A stretch of DNA of 64,000 nt, taken from assembly GCA_902729315.2 (NCBI GenBank), contig LR746274.1, positions 2,321,037 to 2,385,036 on the forward strand. Reading direction: 5' to 3'. This document shows positions 13,557 through 27,559 of the stretch, piece after piece. The DNA is from Spirodela intermedia. Taxonomy: Eukaryota > Streptophyta > Magnoliopsida > Alismatales > Araceae. The number at the start of each line of letters is the position of its first letter. The first letter of the stretch is position 1. The notes below the pieces were generated by a model. The model searched no databases and was not told where the DNA came from. It was given only the letters and a program-made list of their open reading frames with translations. A program made the translations under genes and the position numbers.

Positions 13557-15123
13557 GTTCCTTTCAAAAAAAAAAATGTCTTCCTTTCTTCAATCAACTG
13601 AGGAGAAGGTAAATATGGGCATCCAATCCAACTTGGTTGGAGGTTGGTAGAACTTGTATGTGTCTCGGCATCACATTTCTGAAGGATTATTATAGAAGGC
13701 ATTCTTCAGAACCCACTGAAAGAGGAAATCTGCTACTATCACAGTATGTAATTTATTTATTTATTTATTATTTTTTTGACGGGTTTTTATTAATTTGGCA
13801 TCGTTGTATGCTGCCTTCCCCTTTTTTTTTTTAGCTAATGTTCATGAAATTCCTTTTCCTTTCTTTGGTCACTGCTGCTCATGTCTGACCAATTTGATGC
13901 ATCCGGCTCTTCTTCTTTTTTTCTTCCTCATAAATCAGAAAATGCAGCAATTCTCTCTTAATAATCCCCAAAATTACACAGCAAGCGACTTGTTTGCTTC
14001 ATCTGTTCCTTGTAGCAGCCGAACCTCGATGACTGGTTCCATCTGAAACAAGTTCACTGAGCTTTTGAATGCAGAATTGACTCGTCCGCTCTTCCTCTCT
14101 TACATGGGGTCTGCAGAACTGACTGTTACGGATATTATTTCTGTACAGGGGGGGAACATTCCGAGTAAGTGAGCCTTCCTCTTCTTCCTCTACCGTGTTG
14201 ACTCTACTCTCCAATGTGCCAGTCCACTTGTAGGGATATAAGATACTCTTCTATAGCATAATATAATATTGTATTACGTAATGTAACATCTTTCGATCTA
14301 TAATATAATTTTGTGTTTAGACTTAGGCTTGTCTTTTCCATCACAAATATACCACGATATATTTAACTAAGGTAAAAATTCGTACTGTAAGAGATTATGA
14401 TCTTATGTAGTCCGAGATTGTCAACGCTACCTGTTCAGAGCACTTTTGGATTTGCTCCTCCTTTGACTTTTAAAGTGCACTGACCCACTATTAGCGATTT
14501 CACTTGGAACCCACATGGGAAAGACCTTAAGAAAAATAAAAATTGCGGCACAAAACCATTTGATCCAGCACAATCTCTGGTGAAGAAGAGTTCTGGGTTT
14601 TATCGAAACGAACAGTCGCAAAAGAGATGTTGATCTTACCCGATCATCTTCCTCTCCATTTTCCTGATTGACTTCCTGAATATTCCGCAAGCCTCGATGA
14701 CAGGGAGGAACGCTCGTTTTCCATCCATCCCCTAAGAACAGGAAAAAGATTACAAGTCATTTCTAGATGGACGACCTCATAAGAGGTCTTCAGTACCTTG
14801 AAAGTTGTGAGATTTTGTTGGTTTTTGAACAAGCTGACGTTTTCACTACAGCGGCGGGTCCCCACCTTTTGATCTCAGAGAATAATTGGGAAGATGAAGT
14901 CAGCTCAAGAAATGCCTCTGGAAACACCCACCCTTTCTTCGGTTGAGTAGTATAAATAATGGTGGGATTTTGAATTTTTTTCGGCTTTGCAGTATTAGAT
15001 GGCAGGTTTTCTTAGGAGGGGGAGCAGGCTGCTGACTTAGGAGGTTCCTCGCGTGCGAAAAGAGAATGGGTTGTCAAGACTCACCGTTGGGAAACCGATG
15101 GACGGTTGAGATGGGGACACCTG
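13557..15123. other. Spacer between convergent ARO-like and amine oxidase genes
   Basis: Holds the 3' ends of two converging genes. No coding region is supported; ORFs are short and unlike proteins. AT-rich between about 14230 and 14420. Confidence 0.5.
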
Positions 15124-18100
15124 TCACAGCTTGGCGAGGAGACCAGCCGCCTGGATGGGTTTCGGGGAACCGTTTTCCTTGAGGTCCGTCTCCGTGGTGC
15201 TGGGCGGCACGTCCACAGCCGGGGAGCAGTTGAAGAAACCGTGGGGCTGCGGCATGCCAGAGAGATTATTAAGTGCAAGTTCTATCTACGTCAAGAAATA
15301 GATGTTTTTCATTTTTTTTTATTGAAGAATTGTAGAGAGAGCTGACCCGGCCAAGGATCCACCTATCTGAGAAGATGTCCAAGATTTGAGGAGAGAGAGG
15401 GGATGGGGGGTGGAAGGATCCTTCTATGAATAGGAAGTTGTTCCTACTAGGCGGCATCTGTCGAGGTGGTGTTCTATGCTGAGTAGTAGTCTTTTATAGA
15501 AGCAATATCAAGGCTACCCAGGGAAGGATGCTAAAATATAAGATGTATGAATGTAATTAGATATCTAAATAGGAAGCAGTTCTTGGGACGTTGGGCTTCT
15601 GTGTTCTTGAGGAAGATTAACGGAAAAGCTTCAGTCTAGAATAATGGAGTTGACCCGGGAAAGCTTCGATGACTGATCTAACAAAGATGTATTGAGCATC
15701 TACGTGTTGCTGCAACGGTCATGTGGAGCTCAAATTCTCGATCTGCATACATGTGTTTAGGGTCGGGTGGTAACTTTGTTTCATTAATAGGTAGAAGGAT
15801 GTGGTCGGTGCATCGGAAAAGTGCGGGGGGGGGGAGTTGGCGGGGGGGTTAGGGTGTAAGTTACCATAAGCATGAAACCAATGCGCTCAACAGGCATGAC
15901 GGGCCAATCTTCTAAGCGGGGAATATGCGTCACTCCAAAGATGTACCTGAAATAGACAGATCGCATGAAGAGAGGATCAATGCCGGAGGAGCAAATTCTT
16001 TAAACTATGCAGGAGCATAATGGCGTGCAGTTCATTCAACTGATTTTTTTTAAAAAAATATTTATTGGAAATAATATAAAATGATTGACATTTAAGCGAG
16101 CGCGTGGGGATAGAAGATGTGGATGAAGGGATCTGAATAGAAGAAGGATTGATGCATCTTTGCAGAGAGGGAATGGCACGTAGTTCATTCAATCACTATC
16201 TTTAAATGGAAATAGTAGAGTAACATGTGAGGGGGCATGTGGGGATTTAGCATGCGAATTAGGGAATTTAAGTACAAGAACAAGAGAGAGAATAGAATGA
16301 TTCGATGACCGATGAAACTTTGCAGAGATAGAATGGCATGTAATTCATTCGCTTAATATATTTAAATGGAAATAGTAGAGTAAAATATCAGTAAGCATGT
16401 GAAAAGGATATATAGCATGCGAATTAAAGGAATTTAAAGACAAGAAAAAACTAGAGGAAACAAAATCAGTTGGTGATCGATAGAAATAGCAGTGGGTCAT
16501 TTGCTTGGCGTCTTCAATAAGAGGAGGGGGAGGGCGGTCACTGACCAGAGGACGACATCAGATTCCTCAAGAGGACGGTCCTGCTTGACCCACGTGGCCA
16601 AGCCCTCATGTACACGTGGATTCTGGTTAGGGAATTCTCCCCCAGGATACATCTCATCACGTTTGTAGGGTGTGACCCAGAGATTGTGCTTCAGAAATGC
16701 GGCCCTTCGCAAAAACTTGGCTTCGGGGCCAGCTAATGGTAAGCAATTCGAGCCAGGCATCAGCTTGTATCCGGTGAGCTGGCCAGTTCGATTGACCGTT
16801 CTTGTGTTCCTTATCTGAAGGCAGATTACAAAGCGAAAGAAAAAATAATTGATTTCAGATCCTATCCCAGTGCAAATCACACGGTGGTGCATGTTCAAAA
16901 TCTCTGCACTGGCCAGATGGGATATATGGGGAAATTTTTTAAAAATAAATTCCGACAGGCAAATATTATGCAATAGTCACCATTTATAAATAATTAGCCA
17001 ATTCTTTGAGGAGATTTTTCATCTAATAAAAAAATCGTAAAACGAATAATTATGTCTTGATAGATTGAACGCAGACTTCCCCCGTTACATTTTCCTGAAC
17101 GGACTGATATATTCCCAGTTCTAATATTCCCTCCAGACCATTCATACTAATAAATCAGTTCCTATAATAAAACAAGAAATTCTGTAGGCGTTGGAAAAGA
17201 AGATGACGGTATTTGGAGAAAACAATTGAGGAAACTGATGGAGAGCATAGCAGTAGGTCGGGGTCCTTACGATCCAGTGGCGAGCAGTGGAAGGGTTACA
17301 GTCGCGCATTGCCTGCAGTTCAGATCTCAGAACCTTTTCTTCAGCATAGAATGCATTATTGTGAATATTTTTTTCCCCTGGATCTTCGACCCTAACATTC
17401 ACCTCAACCACCTTAGAAGGAAGTGAGAAAAGAAACACAAAGATCACAGTAATTAGGTTACGAAAATGTGCAGACTCAAAAATAATCTGGGCGAAACTGA
17501 CTGGTGAGCCGAGGGTTTGGGGGGGTGGGGGGCGTATAAACCAAATGACATAAAGATATTAATGACGGATAATTCAGTTCGATTATAGACGTGAACAGAT
17601 GAGCACAGCTAATTGGATTACAAATAAAGACGCTATGCGAAGCAAGTCAAGGGCACAGCAGACTCACAAACATGCGGGCGAAGAATTGGAGGCATGCGCA
17701 TGCATTGTAGGCGTGAAACCATGTGGCCGGCTTCGATTTTTTCATTATTAAACCAAATTTAATGCCACAGTGATATGTGTCGTCGCTAAACTTGCGATGA
17801 TTTTGATCATCTAAACTATAGATTATACCAAAAAACGTACGTCGGGATGTGGGGGTATATGCATTGGGTTTTTCCCATTTATGAATTCTTCATATGCTTC
17901 CAGCAGATAAATCTAACGCCGTGACACCTTCTTGGGCGTTCCTTTCCATTTTTACGCAGAGCAAAAAGTTATTATGTATCATGGTTGATTAAACCAGGGA
18001 GATTCTTAGTCTCTGGCACCGTGGCTTTTACTTAGCTTGATAACTTCAACTATTCGTGATAATCATCTGTAGATTAACTGTGGATTAGCTTGATAGATAT

Positions 18101-21100
18101 CATCAATGAGAAAAACAATCGTTCAGATTTCTATGGTTGCTTCTGAACATTGGTGAGCTAAAAGATTCTGAAGCCTGGTGTATTAAGTAAAGCAGAGAGC
18201 ACCGGAAAATGCCAGAACGTACCTGATTAAAAGTCTCAGCAGGTTTACAGTCAACGGACAAGTCCATGCGAGCAACAAAAAAGTGCTGGTGGACCGGAGC
18301 ATACAGCCCTGGAGCAATAGTTGTGCCATACTTTCTTGACTCCCCCTGTTGTAATGCTCCAAGGCTGAGGATTCCAGTGAGCTTAACCTCTGCTTCAATC
18401 TTGCCATCCTGCGTCCACAAAAGGCAATATCACGCAGCATTTAAAGAAAGAAATCGAATTGAATAGCTGAGAAAATATGTGAAACCGGTAAGTTAAAAGA
18501 AATCGCAGCATTTATTCAAGGAGGTTGAGCCGAAGGACACCTGTGGGCTCAAAGAGAAGGGGCAAAAAATATTGTTTGATGGGAAGAAACTACCTTTTAA
18601 GGGAGAGAGTGGATGATAAATGTGGTTAGAATGAAACTTCTGTCCCTTAAATTTTTAAAAAATATTATTGACAGGAAGGGCTCAAAGGCCTTTGTCATGC
18701 TCCATTTGTGCTATTAGTTGACAAAATCCTATGCATATCAACGAAGGGGGCAGGTGAGGAGAATTCAGATCGTCATTATCCTAGGAGACCTCATGTGCTG
18801 TCACATAATCACGGAAGGAAACTATGTTTCCTGAAATATTGGTGACGACGATAGGGAATTTCACCTTTCAAAATAATATCAACAACAGATCGATTTTAGT
18901 AAAAAAACTAAGCCGAACGAAAAACAAATCAGAAGAGTTTTTGAGGTTTTTTCAGAATATTCAAGGCACGAAATCCAATAGCTAACAGATTCTTCCCATT
19001 AATGGAGGACAACGGAGGGGAAGATTCAAGAAGAATTGGGGGGGAGGGGGTGAAAATGCACAAATAAAGTTCTCTTACATCTTTGCTTCGCTCAATAAAT
19101 GCAGCCTGAGGAATCTTCACTGGTTAACTGGATGTTATTTCTAACAGTAATGGTCTTCCATATAGTTTTTTTTAATTAAATTCTTCTCTCAGAGGGAACC
19201 TTTCCAAAAGTAAATGATTGTGGGAGGAAAAACCATAAAAACTAAGAATGCGAAAAGAGCAACATTAACGACCGTCCCAACTTACCTGATAAAAATGCCA
19301 GAAGAATCCATACTCATAATTCGCCACAGTACATATGAATGACACTGTTAGCCGCCTAGACCTTCGTACTTCAGCTAACCCAGTCCTCCAATCCTGATGC
19401 TTCCACAAAATTCCATGGTCCTCTTCATGAAGACAAACACAATTCTCAATAGTCTCAACACCTCCAGTGAAATTTGTAAAATGAGCATCAAAGTACTTGA
19501 TATACCCAAGACAGTCGCATCCCTGCAAGGAAGAATGGTATATAGATGATATGATCCGTCACCAAGACTAAACAGCAGACCTAGAAACAGTGCCATACTG
19601 ACCCTCTTAAGCGAATGCGCATTTTTCCCAAGCCCATCTTCTCCAGCATCAAATGCATTCTTACGGTAATGGGGTTCATTAGGGTCACCATAGGGTACCA
19701 CCATCTCCACAAAACTCAGCCTGTGGGCTACAGGTCTTCGGCCCCGATTACCATCGACATATGCTACAGAATAGATTATCAGACCCTCCCTAGGGGTAAA
19801 ACCGATCCGGAAATTCCACTGTAATAGGTAAGATAATCAAGAAGAATTTCAGAGAAAATATAGGAAAAATAAAAAGCATAGAGAAAAATGGATTAAAAAA
19901 AATCATAATAAAAGAAATCAGAAAAAAACGAAGTCAGCCCCCTTGGCAGACTACCTTTTGCCATTCCACAAAGTTGCCATTTACACGAAAACTCGGGCCC
20001 TCAGGCTGAATAATGTGCAGAGGCTTCACATCACTACGATCAACACCACCTCGTGTTTGTCCACGTGTGTAATTCCTCAAGGGATCTGCAGGCGGTAAAG
20101 GAACCAATTTTCTATCCTCAAACTCGATTACAACCATATTCTGCATGTCTACAAGTACATGAATTCCCTCAACAGGACGCGCATAACCATTTTCCATTGG
20201 ACAGTCACTCTCAGTCCTACAAAAGATGAGTGGCTTAGCCAGTCTGCGGCTAGGAGCATCAGCCTCACTGTGATAACCAACACACCTGACAAAGCAAAAG
20301 GCTCCTCAGTTGTAATCAGGCGCGTACGTAAATAAAATGCTAAAATATTCACACATCTTCACAGAATTAAACGCATTTAATTACCAGGGATCAACCATTA
20401 CAAGATCCATATCATCAATTCCTCTCTTTTTCATTGCCTCTATAAATGGAGGAAAATCCTTTACCACAGCTTCACATTCAGCATACTCTGCTGCATCCTA
20501 GAAGAAACATAATAAATGACAGTAAGCTACAAAGGCAGATGAAATCCAGTAGAGGATAGGAGAGTGAACCATCTACACAACAGAAAATATGTGGCAAAAA
20601 TAGTGGCGTGCTTCTTCCACCACTGAATCACACGGATGTAAGCCATCCACAAGAATAGTATCAAAGGCAAGCGAATTACGGAAAATATCAACGAAGTTGA
20701 TCACGCAGAAAAATGCATTGACTATACATATGGATATACGAAAGTACAGAAACATCAAAAGTGAGACAAAAATCCATGTTCTCTGCATTCATTTTTCATA
20801 AAAACTTTCGGAGGAAAGGACATTTATTTTCTATTTTTCAGTCCAATTTTATGCCAAGACCTGTCTGGCCAGTGAATAAAGGTTAAGCATCTAGAGGTGG
20901 CATACTGGTCGAATGCCCCTTCAAACAGATGCATGTTCTAGAGTTACCTTCTCAGATCTTAACATATGAGAGCATTAATTCTGGCTACTAATTCAGTCTA
21001 CTCTTTTACCTACCGCAATTTTTTTCAGCTCCATGCCTATTTCCGCCCCAACTGACCTGTACCTTCCATTAATTATCAGATATGATCAAAATTATGGTAA

Positions 21101-24100
21101 GAGCTGATTGAAGAGTACAAATGCCCATTTGCATTCTCAAATAGTGGCTTTTCATTTTCCAAAATGCATCTTTTAGTAAATAAGTCGACATAGAGGTTAA
21201 TATATACGCATTTCATCTGACTTCTTCAGGGTTCCAATCTCTAGGGAACATCTAATCCATCGGGTATAAGAATTAGACCTATTTTATTCTTCTGGAGCTT
21301 GGTTAGATACGTCTCTTCATAGGGAATCCTCAATCTCACTTTCGGAGACTGTTTCTCCAAATATCTGAGCAGTATTCTTCTTCCCTCTGTCCTTACTTCA
21401 TGATCTTCTGCTACAGAAATCCAATGTGAAAATCCATGGCTCAGTCTCTCAATGGAAAACATCTGATGCTTCAATGGAATGAGCTTATGCGCTAGGGGTG
21501 CATCCATCTACAAATATCTTAATCATAGATGTCCAGTCAACATCTTTCCAGATAGACATTATTCCCCCATGAGAAAATGGTGATAATTTGACATTTTAAG
21601 TAGTATTTATAATTTTTAAAGACTTCTCGAAGCATGTCAAAACACTAATCATCAGAACTAGTCCCAAGTGGCAACAGTTAAAACCAGATAAGATAGCGTC
21701 ATCATTTCTCTTTGAGGCTAGTCATAGTAAGCACGAACACAAAAAGAACCTACAGAAAGTGGCATGGAGAGTACTAACCATAGGAGGTTGGACATCGGGA
21801 ACAACCACTGACGAAACAACTTTGCCCCTGTGATGGCCACCTCTTGTTGTTGCATGCACTTCTGAAAGTTCAACTATCCAGACGCTAGTCTCATTTGATC
21901 GCTTGTTATAGACAACAAGCCTTGCCTGCCTTGGTGGAAGCTTGCTTGGAATTATAGGTCCCCCTTTCGTTTTGGACAAGAGAGATGGTTGAAAAGGAGG
22001 GAAAAAGTATGCATCAGCCAAAGCAACTACATGTTTATCTGGCTCCAACAAGACTACTTCAATAAAGCGCATGCTATCCCGAACCTGGAAAAGGGATAAA
22101 GTGAGCTCAACATGTAAAATACGTTAAAATGTAAAGTTTATTAGAGGATTAATGCACAACCTCAGGGGTGGCACCAGCAGCCCTGACAGTTGCCACAGCA
22201 ACGGCAATTTCAGCAGCAGATAATGGATCTAATGGGTGGCTGCTTTGAGCTCTCGTCATCATCTGAATGGCTGTATTTGTAAGTAGTAAATCAGAGGAAA
22301 TATATAAAGACCAAAAAACGAAACTGAAGGTGGGATTACCTTCACATTTAACATAAACATATTATTTTACCTATGAGTTCACAATAAAAGGAACCAATCT
22401 CTAAGGGACTTTTAACCTAGAAAATATCGAAGCATTCTTCCACATCAACCAAGGTGAAGTCTATGCTGAATTGAGCTTCCAAATTTAAACCACCAAAAGA
22501 AGCCCCCGTTGCCAGTCATATAGACTTCCCTTCATATTTTGCTATTTAGCACATATGTAGAAATTTTGCCGATCTGGGGTCAATCTATACAACACCGATA
22601 GTTGAAAAATCTAAAGAATATCTATTTTCCAACTGAAAATGTATCAAAAATTCCCATTAAGGACACTTTCCTCTAGGACGTATCTACAGACAGGGCTATA
22701 GGCCTAAACGTGGGCAAGACAGTCAATTCAGAATAGTTTCTGCACCCTTTCCTCTGCCAAGGATCACACCCCATGAACTATGCCTAAAAATATCCAAATA
22801 GAGAGAATAATCTTCACTCCCCTAATTCTCTAGAGAATTATCCCATTTTATTAAGTGGAGATATTCGCCTTTTTTTGTTGGTTGCATTCCTAAAACCCTT
22901 CCGATTTTCTTTATCCTTCTCACCATAGAATATTGAAAAAAGTACACTGAATCGTAACATAAGTTTTGACAAATGAATCTGGAACAATAATACCTTAGAT
23001 GCAATGGATTTTAATTCCTACTAAAATAGAACATCGTGTATTGAAGGTGAGAACATCAATGTATATGTCCAAGGTCATTCCCAATGAAGCTCCCTCTTAT
23101 CGCACTGAACTCGGGATCTGACTGCTTACCAAGAAGGTTATAACCTTAAAGGTTCTCCACTGATGACCATCATATGGGGCTCGATAAAAACAGTCATAAT
23201 CAAGTTTTCCCACTTTCGTTTCAAAGTGAAGATTGAGAGCCTCAATTCCTTTTCCCACCATTCACCTTTAAGAAGCTACAAAGCAGTTTAGTTTGAATCT
23301 GTCATCTAGGAAGGCCTCCTAACTATTTGCCACTAGTTGAGACAACTTAATCCCATATTTTGTAGCTTTCTATTAACTATAACAAAAGAGTTTGACCACC
23401 ACCTTCAAGAATATGAAATTAAGATTGGATGTCATTAGCTGTCTGCATATTAGTCTACGTCCCCTAATTATACATACTTAACATTTATTGCATAAAAAAA
23501 TCTTATCGACAGCCATGTCTTATCCCTCATGCATGATATTCTTCTTCTATGATCTGACTTTTCTTTATACACCTATTCATTTAACAATGTTATGGCGATG
23601 AGACGCCCATCATAAGGACAAGAATGCATCATCCCGAATTGTGATTCAGTTGTCGTAAATGCGCCTTTCTCTTCTCCGTCAGAGAAAGCCATAATCTCTT
23701 CAGCATCCACGAAGCTTCACCATCCATATCATCATAACAATCAAGTTTCCCAATGAATTTTTCTTTTCATCCATATCATCATAGAAAATTAGGATCAACA
23801 AGATGAAGATGAAAAAAAGGACGACAAAAAGTCATCATCCATCCGCCAACGAGCCGCAGAAAACTAACGACAGAAACACACAAAAGTGGAAAAACAGAGA
23901 TAACAAGAGGAAAGCAGCACGCACATCCTTCCCAGGCACGTTACCTTTCGCCGGAGGCTTAGCAGGCGGTGGCTCCTGGAGATCATCGACGGGGTCGATG
24001 ATCGCCGTCACCGCCGACGACGCTGATCTTCCATTCTCCACGCTCCATTCCCGCACGACACCGGCGACGTCCTTGCCAAGACCGACGGTCTTGACGACAG

Positions 24101-24158
24101 CGGCCGAGGGAGACGAGCAGCAGGGTGCGGGCGTCGCTTTTTCCGCAGCTGTGGCCAT
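15124..24158 (-). CDS. CuAO: Peroxisomal copper amine oxidase
   Basis: Twelve exons: 24158-23945, 22270-22161, 22084-21779, 20497-20385, 20285-19955, 19818-19603, 19522-19286, 18408-18223, 17411-17271, 16814-16546, 15946-15865, 15246-15124. They sum to 2328 nt, 775 aa plus TGA, with every junction in phase. Copper amine oxidases deaminate primary amines (putrescine in plant enzymes) to aldehyde, NH3 and H2O2. Visible active-site parts: the topaquinone precursor tyrosine in VANYEYG (Tyr499), the catalytic-base Asp in AFDAGED (about Asp415), and copper ligands in PVHQHFF (His549, His551) and KHNLWVTPY (His661). The last residues are AKL, a PTS1-type peroxisome signal, and there is no signal peptide. 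Start is the first ATG of the conserved frame. Exon 1 could instead end at 23927 with a different exon 2 acceptor, but the chosen sites join better to the family sequence. Nothing is missing; it looks functional. Confidence 0.95.
15990..16485. repeat. Three diverged tandem repeats in amine oxidase intron 10
   Basis: Units of about 155-165 bp begin near 15995, 16160 and 16320. Shared landmarks are TTTGCAGAGA, AATGGC-TG-AATTCATTC, TTTAAATGGAAATAGTAGAGTAA, and AGCATGCGAATTA with GGAATTTAA between copies 2 and 3. Copy 1 is the most diverged. Noncoding. Confidence 0.75.
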
Positions 24159-24403
24159 TGCAGTGGGTTGGCAAGCTCACCAAATCCGCCGTAGTATCTG
24201 CTGTCGCTTCCACAATCTGACATACAGCAGACTATCTCGATCTCCCCTCTGCAAACGAAGGACGCGGCCGCCCGCCCCTTCCTCCCTCCCTCCCTCCCTT
24301 CCTCCCCGCCTGCTCCCCCCGCCACCACCAACCTCCAACCTGGTTCCTCTGCCCCCTCTTCTCTTCTTGCGACCACCTTCTCTGCCGGTGCACCCGCCAG
24401 CGT

Positions 24404-24413
24404 TATTTAAATA
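24404..24413 (-). promoter_or_regulatory. Candidate TATA box of the amine oxidase gene
   Basis: TATTTAAATA lies about 245 bp upstream of the ATG on the gene strand. The segment between holds a pyrimidine-rich leader (CCTCCCT runs on the + strand at about 24280-24330). Position and composition suit a TATA box, but the motif is simple and no start site is known. Confidence 0.4.
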
Positions 24414-24699
24414 GAAACCAATCTGGCACTAACCGCATGATTAATTACCGCGCTAACTACCTTATCATCTCCATCTGCGACACTTCTGAGCCGTCCGATT
24501 CGGGATTTATGCGGTATTAGCCGCTGGGCCCCGCAGAAGGTACGAGAAGGACGTATTCACGTGTTCTCCCTGCCCCATAGAATCATCTTGCACGCCTAAC
24601 GACAGAGAGCCTTTTTGCAACTGAACCAAGAAAAGTTTTATTTCTTGGGTTTCAACCTCACGTGATGGTGTATTGTGTGTCCAGTCGGGGAACGATTGG

Positions 24700-25005
24700 T
24701 TCCCCATGAGAATCTGCCATGTCTCATCGAGGATCCCACAAAATTTCTTCTGGTTCTTTCACTTAGAGAAGTAGTCTTCATTAGCTCTATGAAAATGACA
24801 AAAAACCTCCAATCCCTCTAGATTATCGCCATCACCATTGCCACCAAGGTCCCATGAGAATCTTCCAAGTCTCATCAAGGATCCCACGAAAGTTTTGTTT
24901 CTTTCACTTTGGGAAGTAGCTTTCATTTGCTCTTTGAAAATGATCTCAACACTCCAATCACTCTTAGATTATCAACATCATCATTGCAACTAAGGTCCCA
25001 CACAT
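24700..25005. repeat. Tandem duplication, unit about 150 bp
   Basis: Two copies (about 24703-24848 and 24852-25000) share CCCATGAGAATCT, GTCTCATC-AGGATCCCAC, TTCTTTCACTT, GAAGTAG, CATT-GCTCT-TGAAAATGA, CTCCAATC, TAGATTATC and AAGGTCCCA. No coding potential; lies upstream of the amine oxidase gene. Confidence 0.85.
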
Positions 25006-27240
25006 AAAGGTAAAATCAATGGCATAACTCAAGGTCTGTCATTATTTATAATGATTTGATTATGAATAATATAGTTTTTATCAATCCTCTTAAAAGTTGT
25101 CTCCAAAGTCCCATTCCGTCCTCTAAGAATTGATAATTAACATGGAATAGGAGCAAGAGGGGGATGGCATCTCTAAGGTCTTATTTTAGACATCATAAGG
25201 ATAAGATATAGATTTTATGATGTTTTTATTTTTCAAAAAATAATTTAAATGGCTGATCGAGTATTAAATTCCACATTTAAGTCATCACAAGCACAATTCA
25301 ACCACCATTTATTTAAGCACTTACAATTCCCTTTTGCTAATTAGCACAAATAGCTCTGTTTCTTGAATGACAAATGTGGGTTGATTCAAAGAATTATTAT
25401 AAACTCCATGTATATCATAGTATGTATCTATTGAAATCCATTGAAAGTCATGATAATTATCTACCTTTCTAAAGTTAAAGCACTATCTTTTTATATTTTA
25501 GACCGAATTCCTCTCTTAACATAGGTCTATGTCATTATCCAATTTGCCCCACAATCATGTGATAGTACTTGTAGCACTCATTGGCTTCTTCCTCAATGAA
25601 TGGCAGGTCATCTTCATATATAGCAAGACATTGTTTATATCAACTGTCTCTAGTGCTTTTCTGAATTTTTATTCTATAAATGATATCTTAATCTACACAA
25701 GGAAAAGGTTCTTTAAATTTTCTTTGATATGTTCAACCTAATTTTGATTTTATTGTATCATCATGTTCATGAATCTTTATAAGATAGTTTTCTTGAATTT
25801 TCAACTAACATTAGTTCTCATGTCTTTTATCAAACATATTGAGCAGATTTATTTTCCTTTCTTTACTTGGATACGACTCTACCATTCGGTACTCAGCCTC
25901 AATGGAAGTGGAAATAAGCACTTCCTATGTAATATATACGGCATTTCGTTCTATATTTCTTTTCTTCTATGATCTTGCTTTTATATGCTACTGGTGGATA
26001 TCATATCTTACAATCTAGAAACCTTGTCATGAAAGATTTATCTCAATGATAAATGTCACAATCCACCTCTTATTTAGCCAATATTTTGCATACGATTATA
26101 GTGTCTTAATAATACGCTTGCTTAGGTATAATTGATTATATGGTTAAATCATTCCTCTTGAAGCATGATTATGTATTATATAGAGAAATATTAATATAAG
26201 AGAAAAGATATATATCTGCATTTCAATTGATGATTTCTAAGGTACAACTTCAGGTTATGAGAAGAAAATACAGAAAATATTAAAATTAATTTTTGTATAA
26301 ATTATTTAATTGGAGGATATGCTATTAATAAATTAATTTATGATATTGTGGAGTAAAAACTAATTATAGTCAAGTAGAGTATTGTTGAGGTTTTCTTTCT
26401 CATAGAATATTCAACATTCTCTCTATGTTACAATTATATTGAAGTCTCCCTATGTGCCACTCATCCTATTGAAATATTAATATGACTAAAATTTAGTATT
26501 AAAAGAGTGGTTGGCCACTGCAAATGAATTCTATCACTTGATAATAAATCACAAGGTGTGTTCATGAATATATCTTTCATAGATTTGATTTCACTCAATG
26601 AATTTGTCTATAATCTCTATAATCAACAACAAAATACTTGGCTTCATATTAATTATAAAATAACATCATATGTGGATGTGCTTGGACATTGAGGTCAGGG
26701 TTATTAGCCAAAGATGGTCCCTTTCAGTAGTTCTCTAATGAATCAATCAGCAGTTTCATGTCTTATATAGCAAATACTTGAAACTTTACTCATTCACTAA
26801 CAATGTCAGAGCAGGCAAGAATTTTATCTAATAAGAGGGATAGACAACCAAAAAAAAAGTGAGAAAAAGGAGGAATAATTATCTTGTTAGAAGAAAAATG
26901 TATTATCAATTATTTGATAAAATCTGCTTAACTTTGAAGACTATTGTGACTAAAGTGGATATATTGTTATTTTGATGAATAACTATATAGTCCTATATCA
27001 GCTTGCCACCTCATAAAAAACTTGAGAATACTAAATGAGTTTTCTTATTCATACCAAAAACATTCAATAAGCAAGTTTCAACATGATATGGTTCAATACT
27101 CTAGGTTTGGATAAATATGTAGTTAGAAGGCCGTTGTCTCTAATCTCATTATGTTGTCCATAGAAAATGTATCCAATAACTTCTACATCTTCTCCAAATG
27201 AAAACAAGAATCAAGAGAGACCCATCCATCCAATGCTAGC
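25006..27240. other. AT-rich intergenic DNA, no gene seen
   Basis: Stop-dense in all frames; the longest frames are short hydrophobic translations of T-rich DNA. No transposase, reverse transcriptase or RNA gene was recognised. Confidence 0.6.
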
Positions 27241-27258
27241 TAACTTCAAAAGTGATTA

Positions 27259-27556
27259 GTCAACTTAATGATTGTAAAGGTTGTCAACTTAATGATGGTG
27301 AAGGTTGTCAACTTAGTGATAGTGGAGGTAGTCAACTTAATGATAGTGAAGGTTGTCAATTTAATGACAGTGAAGGTAGTCAACATAATGACGGTGAAGG
27401 TGGTCAATTGAATGGACAAAGTAGTCAACTGAATGATGATGAATGTAGTCAACTGAATGGTGGTGAAGGTAGACTACTTAATGGTGGTGAAGGCAGTCAA
27501 CTGAATGATGATGAAGGTAGTCAACTGAATGATGATGAAGGTAGTCAACTTAATTA
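27259..27556 (+). repeat. 24-bp minisatellite, 12 units plus a partial
   Basis: Unit consensus GTCAACTTAATGATGGTGAAGGTA. Units run from 27259; unit 7 (27403-27423) is 21 bp, a 3-bp deletion, and units 11 and 12 (27496-27543) are identical. The + strand stays open from 27240 to the TAG at 27555-27557 and reads an 8-residue repeat (G)SQLND(D/G)E. There is no ATG in that frame, only a preceding TAG at 27237, and no recognised protein. Non-canonical or exon use is possible but unsupported. Confidence 0.9.
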
Positions 27557-27559
27557 GTG

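Noticed and set aside
23803-24414. 203-codon plus-strand frame
   Set aside because: Antisense to amine oxidase exon 1 and its leader; low-complexity Pro/Ser tail from a pyrimidine run.
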